Virus record (IMG/VR): IMGVR_UViG_3300027754_000259
Coordinates: 1-34,278 of that record
Direction: 5' to 3' (one strand)
Origin: a virus
Length of the DNA stretch: 34,278 nt
Shown: one piece after another, positions 15,570 to 22,373 of the stretch
Layout: the number at the start of each line of letters is the position of its first letter
Position numbering within the stretch: position 1 is the stretch's first letter
Position numbers and translations under genes: made by a program
Notes under the pieces: model-generated
What the model saw: only the letters and a program-made list of their open reading frames with translations
Database searches by the model: none
What the model was told of the DNA's origin: nothing

Positions 15570-16082
15570 ATGAAGATATACGCAAAAATACACGAAGCAA
15601 AACAAGAGATAGGAGTAGTTAAAAAGAACGCTAAGAACCCACACTTTAAAAACACTTATGCTGATTTAAACGCATTAATTGATGCAGTTGAACCAATACT
15701 ACTAGAAAAAGGTTTAATACTATTACAGCCCATTAAAGACGGTAAAGTGTTCACACAGATAATAGACATTGATAACGGAGAAATGATTGAGAGTAATATT
15801 GAACTAACTCCAAACTTAACTGCGCAGGCTCTCGGGTCTCAAATTACGTACTACCGTCGTTACCAAATTTCGGCGATTTTATCGTTGCAATCTGACGACG
15901 ATGATGGTCAAAAAGCAAGTGCGCCACAAGCAATAACAAAACCAATTTGCTCTCCTGCAGCATTCGAGAAAGCAGTAAGTAGATACGAAGGTTTAGAGTT
16001 AGACGTGTTTGATAAACTTAAAACAGTATATACATTAACAGCACAGCAACAATTAGAAATTAACGAAATAACTAAAAACTAA
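15570..16082 (+). CDS. erf: ERF-family single-strand annealing protein
   Basis: The 170-aa product carries the ERF superfamily pattern: KNPHFKNTYADLNALIDAV at residues 22-40, the core LTAQALGSQITYYRRYQIS (83-101), and the acidic end SLQSDDDDG (105-113). ERF proteins form rings that anneal complementary strands and drive phage recombination, repair or circularisation of terminally redundant DNA. The C-terminal tail (about 115-170) is short and variable, as is usual. It lies in the early operon ahead of a coiled-coil protein likely to work with it. No exonuclease of the Red type is adjacent; the VRR-NUC protein (23589) is the only clear nuclease elsewhere. Confidence 0.92.
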   Translation: MKIYAKIHEAKQEIGVVKKNAKNPHFKNTYADLNALIDAVEPILLEKGLILLQPIKDGKVFTQIIDIDNGEMIESNIELTPNLTAQALGSQITYYRRYQISAILSLQSDDDDGQKASAPQAITKPICSPAAFEKAVSRYEGLELDVFDKLKTVYTLTAQQQLEINEITKN

Positions 16083-16087
16083 ACAAG

Positions 16088-16537
16088 ATGAATAATTTAG
16101 AAAGACAACAAAGAGAAAGCGTGATAGAGATTACACCAACTACGCTACAGGATTACTTCGGAATACTAATCGAAGCGGTTAGAAATGGAGAACTAAATGC
16201 TTTAGAGCTATTCGGTAAAGCAAAAGAGATTGAAGAGTTAGCGCAAAAGGTTAAGATTGAAATACAAATGCTGGCAATAGATGAAGCTGAAAAACGTGCC
16301 GAGAAAACTTTTAATTTTGGTAACTTTAAATTTACAAAAGTAGAAGGACGTAGAATGATTGACTATTCAGAAATTGAAGAATATCAGATTGCTAAGGCTA
16401 ACCTTAAAGAGATTGAAGATAAGTACAAGCAAGTTGCTCTAAGTAGCTTAGCAAGTTTAGATGAAAGTACTGGAGAGATTTTAAAACGTCCAATCGTAAC
16501 ATTTAGTAAAAGTTCAATTTCAGTTAAAAACATTTAA
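16088..16537 (+). CDS. Helical protein next to ERF, possible recombination accessory
   Basis: The 149-aa protein is mostly helical: a helix with ALELFGKAKEIEELAQKVKIEIQ (residues about 39-62), then NFGNFKFTKVEGRRMIDY, a second long charged helix, and a C-terminal IVTFSKSSISVKNI strand. Small proteins of this size often accompany ERF or RecT genes. Some are Gam-like nuclease inhibitors, but I cannot assign it to that family. It starts five bases after the erf stop. Confidence 0.58.
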   Translation: MNNLERQQRESVIEITPTTLQDYFGILIEAVRNGELNALELFGKAKEIEELAQKVKIEIQMLAIDEAEKRAEKTFNFGNFKFTKVEGRRMIDYSEIEEYQIAKANLKEIEDKYKQVALSSLASLDESTGEILKRPIVTFSKSSISVKNI

Positions 16538-16538
16538 T

Positions 16539-16664
16539 ATGAGAGAGTTCCAAGACGATGACAATATTAGAGAGATGAAGTTTATAGTACGGTTATTCCT
16601 AACAGTTATAGGAATAGCAGGGTTAATTTTAGCATTTACAATTTACGAAATACTTACAAAATGA
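16539..16664 (+). CDS. Small single-pass membrane protein, 41 aa
   Basis: A short ORF encoding 41 aa. Residues 1-14 are charged (MREFQDDDNIREMK), followed by a clear transmembrane helix (IVRLFLTVIGIAGLILAF, about 16-33). It starts one base after the previous stop and ends in an ATGA overlap with the next gene, which supports it as real. Small early membrane peptides in phages may act in host takeover or exclusion, but nothing specific can be said. Confidence 0.58.
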   Translation: MREFQDDDNIREMKFIVRLFLTVIGIAGLILAFTIYEILTK

Positions 16665-16834
16665 AAAGACAACTTAAAAAGAATATAATAGATTTTAGTG
16701 AGATTGACCTTACTAATATCTTAAAGATTACAGAGATTAACGGACTAAAAGAAGACGCAAACAACCTGGTGAAGTTAGCGTTTAAATTAGTAGATCAAAT
16801 GGTTGAAGCAGACTTAAAAACATTAGAGCTATGA
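16661..16834 (+). CDS. Hypothetical helical protein, 57 aa
   Basis: The ORF encodes 57 aa, basic at the N-terminus (MKRQLKKNIIDF) and then helical and acidic (ITEINGLKEDANNLVKLAF). Four-base ATGA overlaps at both ends (16661 and 16831) place it firmly in the operon. No motif or family is recognised. Confidence 0.58.
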   Translation: MKRQLKKNIIDFSEIDLTNILKITEINGLKEDANNLVKLAFKLVDQMVEADLKTLEL

Positions 16835-17040
16835 AAACAGCAGTGGAATGGGTTTTAGAAAAGTTAACTGAAACATATACAAACGATGAGTGGAAAGCAA
16901 TTATCAGCCAAGCCAAAGAAATGGAGAAGCAACAGATTATAGAAGCTCACGGAAATAAACTAAGGAAATCTAGGGGAACAAGTAATTGTGAAGTTTGGGT
17001 AGGAGGTATTGATTACTACAACGAAACTTTTAAATCATGA
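16831..17040 (+). CDS. Hypothetical protein, 69 aa
   Basis: The protein begins MKTAVEWVLEKL and continues with IISQAKEMEKQQIIEAHGN. This opening is very common in small proteins of Bacteroidota phages and prophages, though no function is known to me. It is overlapped by ATGA junctions on both sides, so it is probably translated by coupling. Confidence 0.68.
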   Translation: MKTAVEWVLEKLTETYTNDEWKAIISQAKEMEKQQIIEAHGNKLRKSRGTSNCEVWVGGIDYYNETFKS

Positions 17041-17363
17041 AACTAGAAGAAGCTATAAACCTTTTAAAAATACACCAAGAGTGGAGATTAGGTGCTGATA
17101 CAGAAATGATATACCCTAAGGAATTAACACAAGCAATTGATATAGTAATAAACGAATTTACATTAATTAAAAAAGAGATGACAGCAAAAGAGAAATCGGA
17201 ACACCTGATAAGACAAATGACAGTAGACTTTAATATAGACTATCAACAAAGTAAATTATGCGCTTTAATATGCTGCGACGAGGTACTAGAACACTTACAG
17301 CTTCACGATATAGTAATGATAGATTATTGGGATAGAGTTAAATTAGAACTAGAGAAACTATGA
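17037..17363 (+). CDS. Hypothetical protein joining two common phage segments, 108 aa
   Basis: Residues 1 to about 38 (LEEAINLLKIHQEWRLGADTE, PKELTQAIDIVI) match a pattern often found as a separate small phage protein. Residues about 50-108 (AKEKSEHLIRQM, SKLCALICCDEVLEHL, YWDRVKLELEKL) match another. The joined form suggests a fusion of two early accessory domains. Function is unknown for both. It overlaps the previous and next genes by four bases each. Confidence 0.62.
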   Translation: MKLEEAINLLKIHQEWRLGADTEMIYPKELTQAIDIVINEFTLIKKEMTAKEKSEHLIRQMTVDFNIDYQQSKLCALICCDEVLEHLQLHDIVMIDYWDRVKLELEKL

Positions 17364-17620
17364 TAACAGAATATTGTTTAGTAGGGTGCAAAGAAACGCA
17401 TCACCATACAAACTGCAGCGAGTACACAATAGGAATAGACTACGTAAAACCAAACTTCTTAGAAGCTAAGCAAGTTATTGCACGCGCTGGATACGCTAAT
17501 TTAATAAGTACATTGAACATTTACACGATCATAGAAACTTATAAGCAGCAATATAGAATACAATGCGACAACGGAAAAGTACATAATCTATCAAAGAAAT
17601 TATTTTATAGTAAAATTTAA
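17360..17620 (+). CDS. Hypothetical protein, 86 aa
   Basis: An 86-aa protein whose N-terminus has clustered Cys and His (YCLVGCKETHHHTNCSEY, residues 5-22) that could bind a metal. An alpha/beta segment with a lysine-rich end follows. The metal idea is only suggestive. ATGA overlap with the previous gene; the next start follows after three bases. Confidence 0.58.
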   Translation: MITEYCLVGCKETHHHTNCSEYTIGIDYVKPNFLEAKQVIARAGYANLISTLNIYTIIETYKQQYRIQCDNGKVHNLSKKLFYSKI

Positions 17621-17623
17621 GAT

Positions 17624-17803
17624 ATGGATAGCGAAATAGCATACATGAAATGGCTAAAACGGTTTAAACGTACTAGATTAATGCCATTAGATAGAAAACA
17701 TAACGGAGGTATTTTAAGAAACAAATACGAACGTAAAGATAAGATAGCATTTATGAAGTGTTTGAGTGGCTTAGAATGGTTTAAAAACAATGAATATGAA
17801 TAA
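17624..17803 (+). CDS. Small basic protein, 59 aa
   Basis: The ORF encodes 59 aa, very rich in Lys and Arg (KWLKRFKRTRLM, NKYERKDKIAFMK), suggesting nucleic-acid binding. Its start follows the previous stop by three bases, and its last 14 bases overlap the following gene in another frame. No motif identifies it. Confidence 0.55.
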   Translation: MDSEIAYMKWLKRFKRTRLMPLDRKHNGGILRNKYERKDKIAFMKCLSGLEWFKNNEYE

Positions 17804-18179
17804 TAAGATAACATTAGCGAAAATGGTTAGAATGGACTTAACGCTGTTAGTAGGTGATTCAGCACTGGCTTTGTTTGATTACTTTGAAGTTGATGAATTA
17901 CATGGATTGAATCGTCAAGCTTGCATTGATAGGATTGCTCAAGGCGGTACGTACTTCGATGGTATGCAAAACTTATATCCTAGAACTACCGATATGTATT
18001 ACTTGTTTTTAAATACCTCATCATTTACTGATAATATGGCTCAAAACTTTGGGTTAGTATTTCACGAAGCTACACACTACCAGTTCGAAAAGTATTACGA
18101 TAATCTACAAGATAAAGAAGAGGAATTAATAACAGATGCTGAAGAGTTAGCATTAGAAATCATCAAAATAATATTTTAA
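17790..18179 (+). CDS. Putative mini-zincin with HEATH motif, 129 aa
   Basis: Residues 88-97 read GLVFHEATHY: a HExxH zinc motif (His92, Glu93, His96) preceded by hydrophobic residues, as in zinc metallopeptidases. About 22 residues later comes ELITDAEELALEI (Glu118/Glu119), a plausible third ligand like the EAD of ImmA/IrrE-type peptidases. The short length and the N-terminal helical half without other motifs leave catalysis unproven. Anti-repressor or host-factor cleavage would fit an early gene but is inference. The start at 17790 overlaps the upstream gene by 14 bases; ATG 17796 is an alternative. Confidence 0.6.
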   Translation: MNMNNKITLAKMVRMDLTLLVGDSALALFDYFEVDELHGLNRQACIDRIAQGGTYFDGMQNLYPRTTDMYYLFLNTSSFTDNMAQNFGLVFHEATHYQFEKYYDNLQDKEEELITDAEELALEIIKIIF

Positions 18180-18180
18180 G

Positions 18181-18477
18181 ATGAATAAGAAATTTAAAAC
18201 ACAAGAACGAAAGTTGAAGTTGATCAACAACCAACTACACTATAATAAGCTGATAGCTGAAACAATGACAATGCAGCCGCTATTCTTAGAAAACTTTGAG
18301 GAACTTAACGAGGTCCTCCCAGAGTTTTTCACAACGGACTTACTTAAGAAGTTAGAGATGTTTAGTAATAGTTTGTACTGGAGTAAGTCAAGTGATGATT
18401 TAGCAGATGTAGCAAACGAGCAAATTTCAAACGTAGAAGAACTTCGTAAATTTTTTGATAAAAGTTTTGAGATATGA
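18181..18477 (+). CDS. Hypothetical protein, 98 aa
   Basis: The 98-aa product is basic at the N-terminus (NKKFKTQERKLKLINNQ) and acidic and helical afterwards (FEELNEVLPEFFTTDLL, VANEQISNVEELRKFF). It starts one base after the zincin-like gene and overlaps the methyltransferase start by four bases (ATGA), so it is translated together with both. A partner for the methyltransferase cannot be ruled out. No family is recognised. Confidence 0.57.
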   Translation: MNKKFKTQERKLKLINNQLHYNKLIAETMTMQPLFLENFEELNEVLPEFFTTDLLKKLEMFSNSLYWSKSSDDLADVANEQISNVEELRKFFDKSFEI

Positions 18478-19595
18478 ATGTATTAAGTTTATTTAATGGA
18501 ATGAATACAGGACGTCAAGCACTAGAAAACGTAGGAATTAAAGTTGATACATACTATTCAAGTGAGATTAAACCGTATGCTATTGAATTAACTCAATATC
18601 ATTTTCCTGATACTATTCAAGTAGGAGATGTAACTAAATGGAAAGAATGGGATATTGATTGGTGTAAAATTGATTTGATATTAAGCGGATCACCTTGTCA
18701 GGATTTAAGTGCAGCTGGAAAAAGGGCTGGTATAAATGGTAAAAAGTCAAGTTTGTTCTTTGTTTTTATTGAAATATTAGAGCATATTAAATTACTGAAT
18801 CCAAATGTATTATTCCTTCAAGAAAATGTAGGAAGTGCAAGTAAATTGGACGTTGGTATTATGAGTAGAGCGCTTGGAGTTTATCCGGCCCGAATTAATT
18901 CAAGTTTAGTAACCGCACAATTACGTGATCGTTATTACTGGTCCAATATAAAAACAAAGGAAACAATGTTTGATATTGTGACTGATATACCTCAACCAAA
19001 AGATTTAGGTATAATGTTTAAAGATATTATTACAGATGGATATGTTGAAAGGGTTAAATCACTTGCACTATTGGAATCCGAAAGTAGAATTTGTACAAGT
19101 CAAGAAAGTATTAAAAAACGAGCAAAAAAAGAATTTATAAATATGATTTATGTCGATACAGATAAACACACCTGTTTAAATACAGGAAGTGGTAAGGATG
19201 GTTCACAAAGATATTTAAAACACAGAAACGAAACAACTGGAATGTTGACTTTAATATACGAAGAAAACAACGAATTAAGATGCAAAACAAATACTTTAAA
19301 AGGTTTTGATATAGTAACGGAAAATGATTGCATTGATTTGAGTTTTCCCACCTCAGTAACAAGAAGAGGAAGATTTACAAAAGGGAAAAGTCCTTGTTTA
19401 ATGGAATCAAATAACAACCTTTATTCCTACAAAGATGGAATAGTTAGAACAGTTAACCAAATAGAAATGGAAAGGTTACAAGGTTTTCCTGATGGATATA
19501 CAAGTATATTATCTAAAGCAAAAGCTGGATCATTGCTTGGAGATGGTTGGACGTTGCCAATAATTGAACATATTTTTAGTTTTATAGTTGCTTAA
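18474..19595 (+). CDS. C5-cytosine DNA methyltransferase (orphan)
   Basis: The 373-aa enzyme shows the ordered C5 motifs: motif I VLSLFNGMNTG (residues 3-13, AdoMet binding), motif IV SGSPCQDLS with nucleophile Cys75, motif VI ENV (117-119), and motif VIII QLRDRYYWSN (149-158). The C-terminal motifs are RTVNQIEMERLQGFPDGYT and GSLLGDGWTLPIIEHI. The region between about 165 and 315 is the target-recognition part. It would transfer a methyl group to cytosine C5 at an unknown site. No restriction enzyme lies next to it, so protection from host restriction or a regulatory mark is likely. It is the last gene of the early operon. Confidence 0.94.
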   Translation: MNVLSLFNGMNTGRQALENVGIKVDTYYSSEIKPYAIELTQYHFPDTIQVGDVTKWKEWDIDWCKIDLILSGSPCQDLSAAGKRAGINGKKSSLFFVFIEILEHIKLLNPNVLFLQENVGSASKLDVGIMSRALGVYPARINSSLVTAQLRDRYYWSNIKTKETMFDIVTDIPQPKDLGIMFKDIITDGYVERVKSLALLESESRICTSQESIKKRAKKEFINMIYVDTDKHTCLNTGSGKDGSQRYLKHRNETTGMLTLIYEENNELRCKTNTLKGFDIVTENDCIDLSFPTSVTRRGRFTKGKSPCLMESNNNLYSYKDGIVRTVNQIEMERLQGFPDGYTSILSKAKAGSLLGDGWTLPIIEHIFSFIVA

Positions 19596-19619
19596 TGCGT
19601 ATTGTTCGGTTAAGCAGCT

Positions 19620-19678
19620 GAATAGGGGGAGTAAAATAAACGCAATTATTTTGTCTAAAACTTTCCCTATTCTATTTT
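19620..19678 (+). terminator. Long nested hairpin after the methyltransferase gene
   Basis: An outer 13-bp stem (19620-19632 with 19660-19672, two G-U pairs) encloses an inner perfect 7-bp stem (AAAATAA 19633-19639 with TTATTTT 19646-19652) with a 6-nt loop. A 7-nt bulge (19653-19659) lies on the 3' side. TATTTT follows the outer stem. A smaller hairpin precedes it (TGCTTAA 19589-19595 with TTAAGCA 19610-19616). It should end the early operon. Its size leaves room for a processing or stability role. Confidence 0.65.
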
Positions 19679-19737
19679 GGCACTATTATTCATTTACTGC
19701 CAAAACACAAATACACTACAAACACAATCATTTGCCG

Positions 19738-19745
19738 TATATTTG
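19738..19745 (+). promoter_or_regulatory. -7-like element (TATATTTG) just before the lipoprotein gene
   Basis: TATATTTG fits the Bacteroidota -7 consensus and lies three bases before the ATG at 19749. No TTG is found at -33 distance. It would give a leaderless mRNA for the small lipoprotein. Confidence 0.42.
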
Positions 19746-19748
19746 TGC

Positions 19749-19946
19749 ATGAAATATTTACCAATCTTACTATTATTATCATGTAGTACTAGCGTTCACC
19801 AATACAATCTAGATATTCAACGTAAGAAAATGCTGAAATATGACAAGCAAAGCATACGTAAACAGCAGAATATAAGAGATAAGAGGGGTAAAACACTATT
19901 TATAAAACGTAAAAAAGTAAAACAAAACGTAAAAAAGTATATTTGA
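19749..19946 (+). CDS. Small lipoprotein, 65 aa, reading into the iteron array
   Basis: From the ATG at 19749 the protein begins MKYLPILLLLSCSTS, a lipoprotein signal with lipobox LLSC (Cys12 would be the lipidated residue). The mature part is short and extremely basic, ending in KRKKVKQNVKKYI. The in-frame upstream ATG at 19677 would bury the signal, so 19749 is preferred. The last 13 codons are made of the 11-bp iterons (19908-19918, 19928-19938), so the C-terminus may be imposed by the DNA repeats. A surface or exclusion role is possible but unproven. Confidence 0.5.
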   Translation: MKYLPILLLLSCSTSVHQYNLDIQRKKMLKYDKQSIRKQQNIRDKRGKTLFIKRKKVKQNVKKYI

Positions 19947-20308
19947 TTTTTTTACGGAAAACATAGTTGATTTTCAAATAGTTATAAGCCACCGTAAAAA
20001 AGTGGTTTTTTTTTGCTTTATTTTTTTACGGTCTTAAACGTACTGTTAATAGGCTTCTACGAGCAAAACGTAAAAAAGTTTATAAAAAAAGGGAAGTTTT
20101 TTTAAAAATAATATTTTTTATTTTTTTAGGGTAAAAAACAATTTACTTTTTTACGTTTTCAATCTAAACCTTTACTGCCATTGACTTTAAGACCGTAAAA
20201 AAATAAAAACACTTTTTTACGGTTAAAATACAAAAGCCTATTCCTATTGACTTTGAGACCGTAAAAAAATCATTTTAACTTTTTTACGTTTTAGTTAACT
20301 TTTTTACG
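19908..20308. repeat. Iteron array, 12 copies of CGTAAAAAA(G/A)T: likely replication origin
   Basis: Twelve 11-bp copies are present. + strand: 19908, 19928, 19993, 20069, 20194, 20260. - strand: 19946, 20020, 20145, 20211, 20278, 20298 (first base given). Three sit in a longer repeat sharing TAAGACCGTAAAAAAAT or near variants (20186-20204, 20252-20270, and the reverse strand at 20020-20038). A strongly AT-rich stretch (20098-20128) may be the unwinding element. The array lies directly upstream of the SF3 helicase gene. Phages of this kind often have initiator sites beside the helicase gene. A transcription-control array is the alternative. Confidence 0.72.
19989..20014 (+). terminator. Weak terminator-like hairpin within the iteron array
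   Basis: CCAC (19989-19992) pairs with GTGG (20002-20005) around one iteron, followed by nine Ts (20006-20014). The stem is only 4-5 bp, so strength is uncertain. It could end the lipoprotein transcript. The same bases form an iteron, so the hairpin may be incidental. Confidence 0.3.
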
Positions 20309-20329
20309 TTTTAATTAAAATATTATATA

Positions 20330-20337
20330 TATATTTG
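20330..20337 (+). promoter_or_regulatory. Promoter -7 element (TATATTTG) for the replication operon
   Basis: TATATTTG lies just after the last iteron (20298-20308), within an AT-rich run. A clear TTG at -33 spacing is missing; the last iteron occupies that place. Transcription would start near 20341 and read the structured leader. Binding of the iteron protein could therefore control this promoter. Confidence 0.5.
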
Positions 20338-20340
20338 TAT

Positions 20341-20423
20341 CAGGTAAGCCTGGAAACTTCCATAAGATATTATTTAGAACCCATTTGTTTAAAGTCATTC
20401 CAGGCACTTTATTCAAATGGGTT
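20341..20423 (+). promoter_or_regulatory. Structured leader RNA with potential H-type pseudoknot
   Basis: Two perfect inverted repeats are interleaved: GCCTGGAA (20348-20355) with TTCCAGGC (20398-20405), and AACCCATTTG (20378-20387) with CAAATGGGTT (20414-20423). The left arm of the second lies in the loop of the first, which gives a pseudoknot of 8 and 10 bp. The second stem covers the ATG at 20417 and is followed by a T-rich stretch (TTTGTTATTT), so it may also work as a terminator. CAGG at 20341-20344 can pair with CCTG at 20349-20352 instead, an alternative fold. It lies between the promoter at 20330 and the replication genes. Confidence 0.6.
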
Positions 20424-20611
20424 TGTTATTTAAAAAACTTTATATGAATTACAGATTAAAAAAAGATGATTCAATTATTGAAGTGTTAAACTTTGATAAA
20501 ACAACTAGAATTATTATTCAAAATAATGATGGTCAAACCTACATTGATTTGAATAAAAAACAATTAGATGAGATAATATATCAGTTAACAATTTCATTAA
20601 ACGAACTATGA
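20417..20611 (+). CDS. Small protein upstream of the SF3 helicase, 64 aa (or 55 aa)
   Basis: The product is a small alpha/beta protein: two strands (SIIEVLNF, TRIIIQNNDGQTYIDL) and a C-terminal helix (KKQLDEIIYQLTISL). The ATG at 20417 lies inside the second stem of the leader structure. The in-frame ATG at 20444 would give a 55-aa protein starting MNYRLKKDD and is perhaps the better start. It overlaps the helicase start by four bases (ATGA at 20608-20611). Function is unknown; small DNA-binding or regulatory proteins are common in this position. Confidence 0.6.
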   Translation: MGLLFKKLYMNYRLKKDDSIIEVLNFDKTTRIIIQNNDGQTYIDLNKKQLDEIIYQLTISLNEL

Positions 20612-22023
20612 ACGATAACAATTTAAAACCTTTTTATGACATTAGTCAAGATGGTAAGCCTTCACTAAGTATTTATAGATTTAGATTATTTTTAGAATAT
20701 AGTGGGTTTTTTAAAAATCGACCTAATGAAAATAGTGCTTTTAATTTAATTAAAAAGAATGGTATGTTTTTAGAAATTAAAGATGAAACTGATATAAAAG
20801 ATTTTGTTTTAACATATATTTTAAATGATTCAAAATCTGAAGCAGTTTATAATTTGATGGCAGGAAAAACAACTACTTTTAAACGTGATTTTTTATCTCA
20901 AATAGCTACAAAAGAAATAAAAATATTAAGAGATACTAAATATATTTGCTATTTGTTTTATGAGAATGGAGTAGTTGAGGTAAAAAAAAATAGTCAAAAT
21001 TTAAAAAAATATAGTGATTATGGTTTATCAATATGGAAAGACCAGGTTATCAAAAGAAACTATATTGAAAGCGACCACCACGATAGCGAGTTTAGAACTT
21101 TTATATGGAAGATTTCAGGTGAGAATGTAGATAGATATAATACGTTTCAAAGTGTAATAGGTTACTTAGTACATTCGTATAAATCTAAAGGAGATAATAA
21201 AGCTATTATTTTAAATGATGAAATGATTTCAGACGAACCAAACGGTAGGAGTGGTAAAGGTTTATTTTGGAATGCTTTATCTAATATGAAAAAAGTACAG
21301 TCTATTGACGGTAAAAAGTTTTCGTTTCAAGATCAATTCCCTTATCAATCTATAAAAACAGATTGTCAAGTTTTAGTGTTTGATGATGTAAAAAGAAATT
21401 TTGCTTTTGAGAATTTGTTTAGTGTAATTACTGAAGGAATAGAAATAACTTACAAGGGACAAAATACTATTAAGCTTCCTGTTGAAGACAGTCCTAAAAT
21501 ATTAATTACTACAAATTATGTTTTAAAAGGTACAGGAGGCTCACATGATGCTAGGAAATTTGAAGTTGAATTAAGTACGTTTTTTAATGCTACACACACA
21601 CCGATTAACTTCTTTGGCCATATGCTTTTTGATGATTGGGACTTAGAAGAGTTTGCAAGGTTTGACTGTTACATGATTGAATGTGTAAAAAAATATCTTA
21701 ATAATGGGTTAATGAACTATGAAAGCATATCTTTACCGTTCAAAAAATTTGAAATTGATATAAGTAAAGAATTACTAGAATGTGTTGAGACTTTAAAAAG
21801 TGGACAATGGTACGAGTCTTTGTGGTTCTATGAATTTTACGAGAATCAATTAATCAATAAATTTGATAGGAATAAGAAAACTAAAAACATGGTAACAAAA
21901 TACATAATAAAATATTGTGAATTTTATGATTTTAAATATGAATCAGTTTCACCTGGCGGAGTTAAAAAATTTAAAATTGAAAGACCTACTATTAACCCAA
22001 AAACTTTAGACAAATGGAACTAA
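20608..22023 (+). CDS. SF3-type replicative helicase (phage primase/helicase-like ATPase)
   Basis: In this 471-aa protein residues about 195-330 form an SF3/AAA+ core: Walker A EPNGRSGKGL (Lys217), Walker B QVLVFDD (Asp259, Asp260), sensor-1-like KILITTN (297-303) and an arginine in SHDARKFEVELS (316) as a possible finger. Residues 1-190 have no primase motif I recognise; residues about 380-471 are helical and may bind DNA. Such proteins unwind DNA at the origin, here probably recognising the iteron array 300 bases upstream. The stop overlaps the next gene by 10 bases. It is probably the initiator-helicase of the phage. Confidence 0.85.
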   Translation: MNDNNLKPFYDISQDGKPSLSIYRFRLFLEYSGFFKNRPNENSAFNLIKKNGMFLEIKDETDIKDFVLTYILNDSKSEAVYNLMAGKTTTFKRDFLSQIATKEIKILRDTKYICYLFYENGVVEVKKNSQNLKKYSDYGLSIWKDQVIKRNYIESDHHDSEFRTFIWKISGENVDRYNTFQSVIGYLVHSYKSKGDNKAIILNDEMISDEPNGRSGKGLFWNALSNMKKVQSIDGKKFSFQDQFPYQSIKTDCQVLVFDDVKRNFAFENLFSVITEGIEITYKGQNTIKLPVEDSPKILITTNYVLKGTGGSHDARKFEVELSTFFNATHTPINFFGHMLFDDWDLEEFARFDCYMIECVKKYLNNGLMNYESISLPFKKFEIDISKELLECVETLKSGQWYESLWFYEFYENQLINKFDRNKKTKNMVTKYIIKYCEFYDFKYESVSPGGVKKFKIERPTINPKTLDKWN

Positions 22024-22373
22024 CTAAACCAAAATGTGTAATACTAAACACTCCTTTTATATCAATCAAAGAGGAGTTAGCTAAACAGTATATTGAATTA
22101 TCAGAGCATGAAAAGATAAACGGTAATTTAAGAACAGAAATAGATATTAATACAGCGTTTCATTATATAAAGAATTTAGCCTTTAGGACTGAAGCTACGC
22201 TATTAAAGCAACAATCTAAAGACATAGACACAAAGATTATAGAAAACACGTTAAAACGGCTTATGTTTATCCAATATCAATTTAGCAAGTTAGATGTAGA
22301 AATACAATCTTTAAAAAGACAGAATCAATTATTAGAAGAGAAGTTGAATTATTTTAAATCTCAATTTAAATGA
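22014..22373 (+). CDS. Coiled-coil protein between the two helicases, 119 aa
   Basis: A 119-aa protein almost entirely helical and charged. The last 35 residues have heptad-like spacing of Leu and Ile (FSKLDVEIQSLKRQNQLLEE), suggesting dimerisation. It overlaps the SF3 gene by 10 bases and the SF2 gene by four (ATGA), so it is produced with both and may link or load them. No family is recognised. Confidence 0.6.
   Translation: MELTKPKCVILNTPFISIKEELAKQYIELSEHEKINGNLRTEIDINTAFHYIKNLAFRTEATLLKQQSKDIDTKIIENTLKRLMFIQYQFSKLDVEIQSLKRQNQLLEEKLNYFKSQFK

Noticed and set aside
19148-19417. Minus-strand ORF opposite the methyltransferase gene
   Set aside because: The opposite strand encodes the clear C5 methyltransferase, and this ORF has no start context or recognisable product.
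19677-19748. Upstream start for the lipoprotein gene at 19677
   Set aside because: It would place 24 residues before the lipoprotein signal, and a -7 element lies between it and the better ATG at 19749.
19908-20308. CRISPR array
   Set aside because: The repeated unit is only 11 bp, occurs in both orientations at irregular spacing, and has no uniform spacers.
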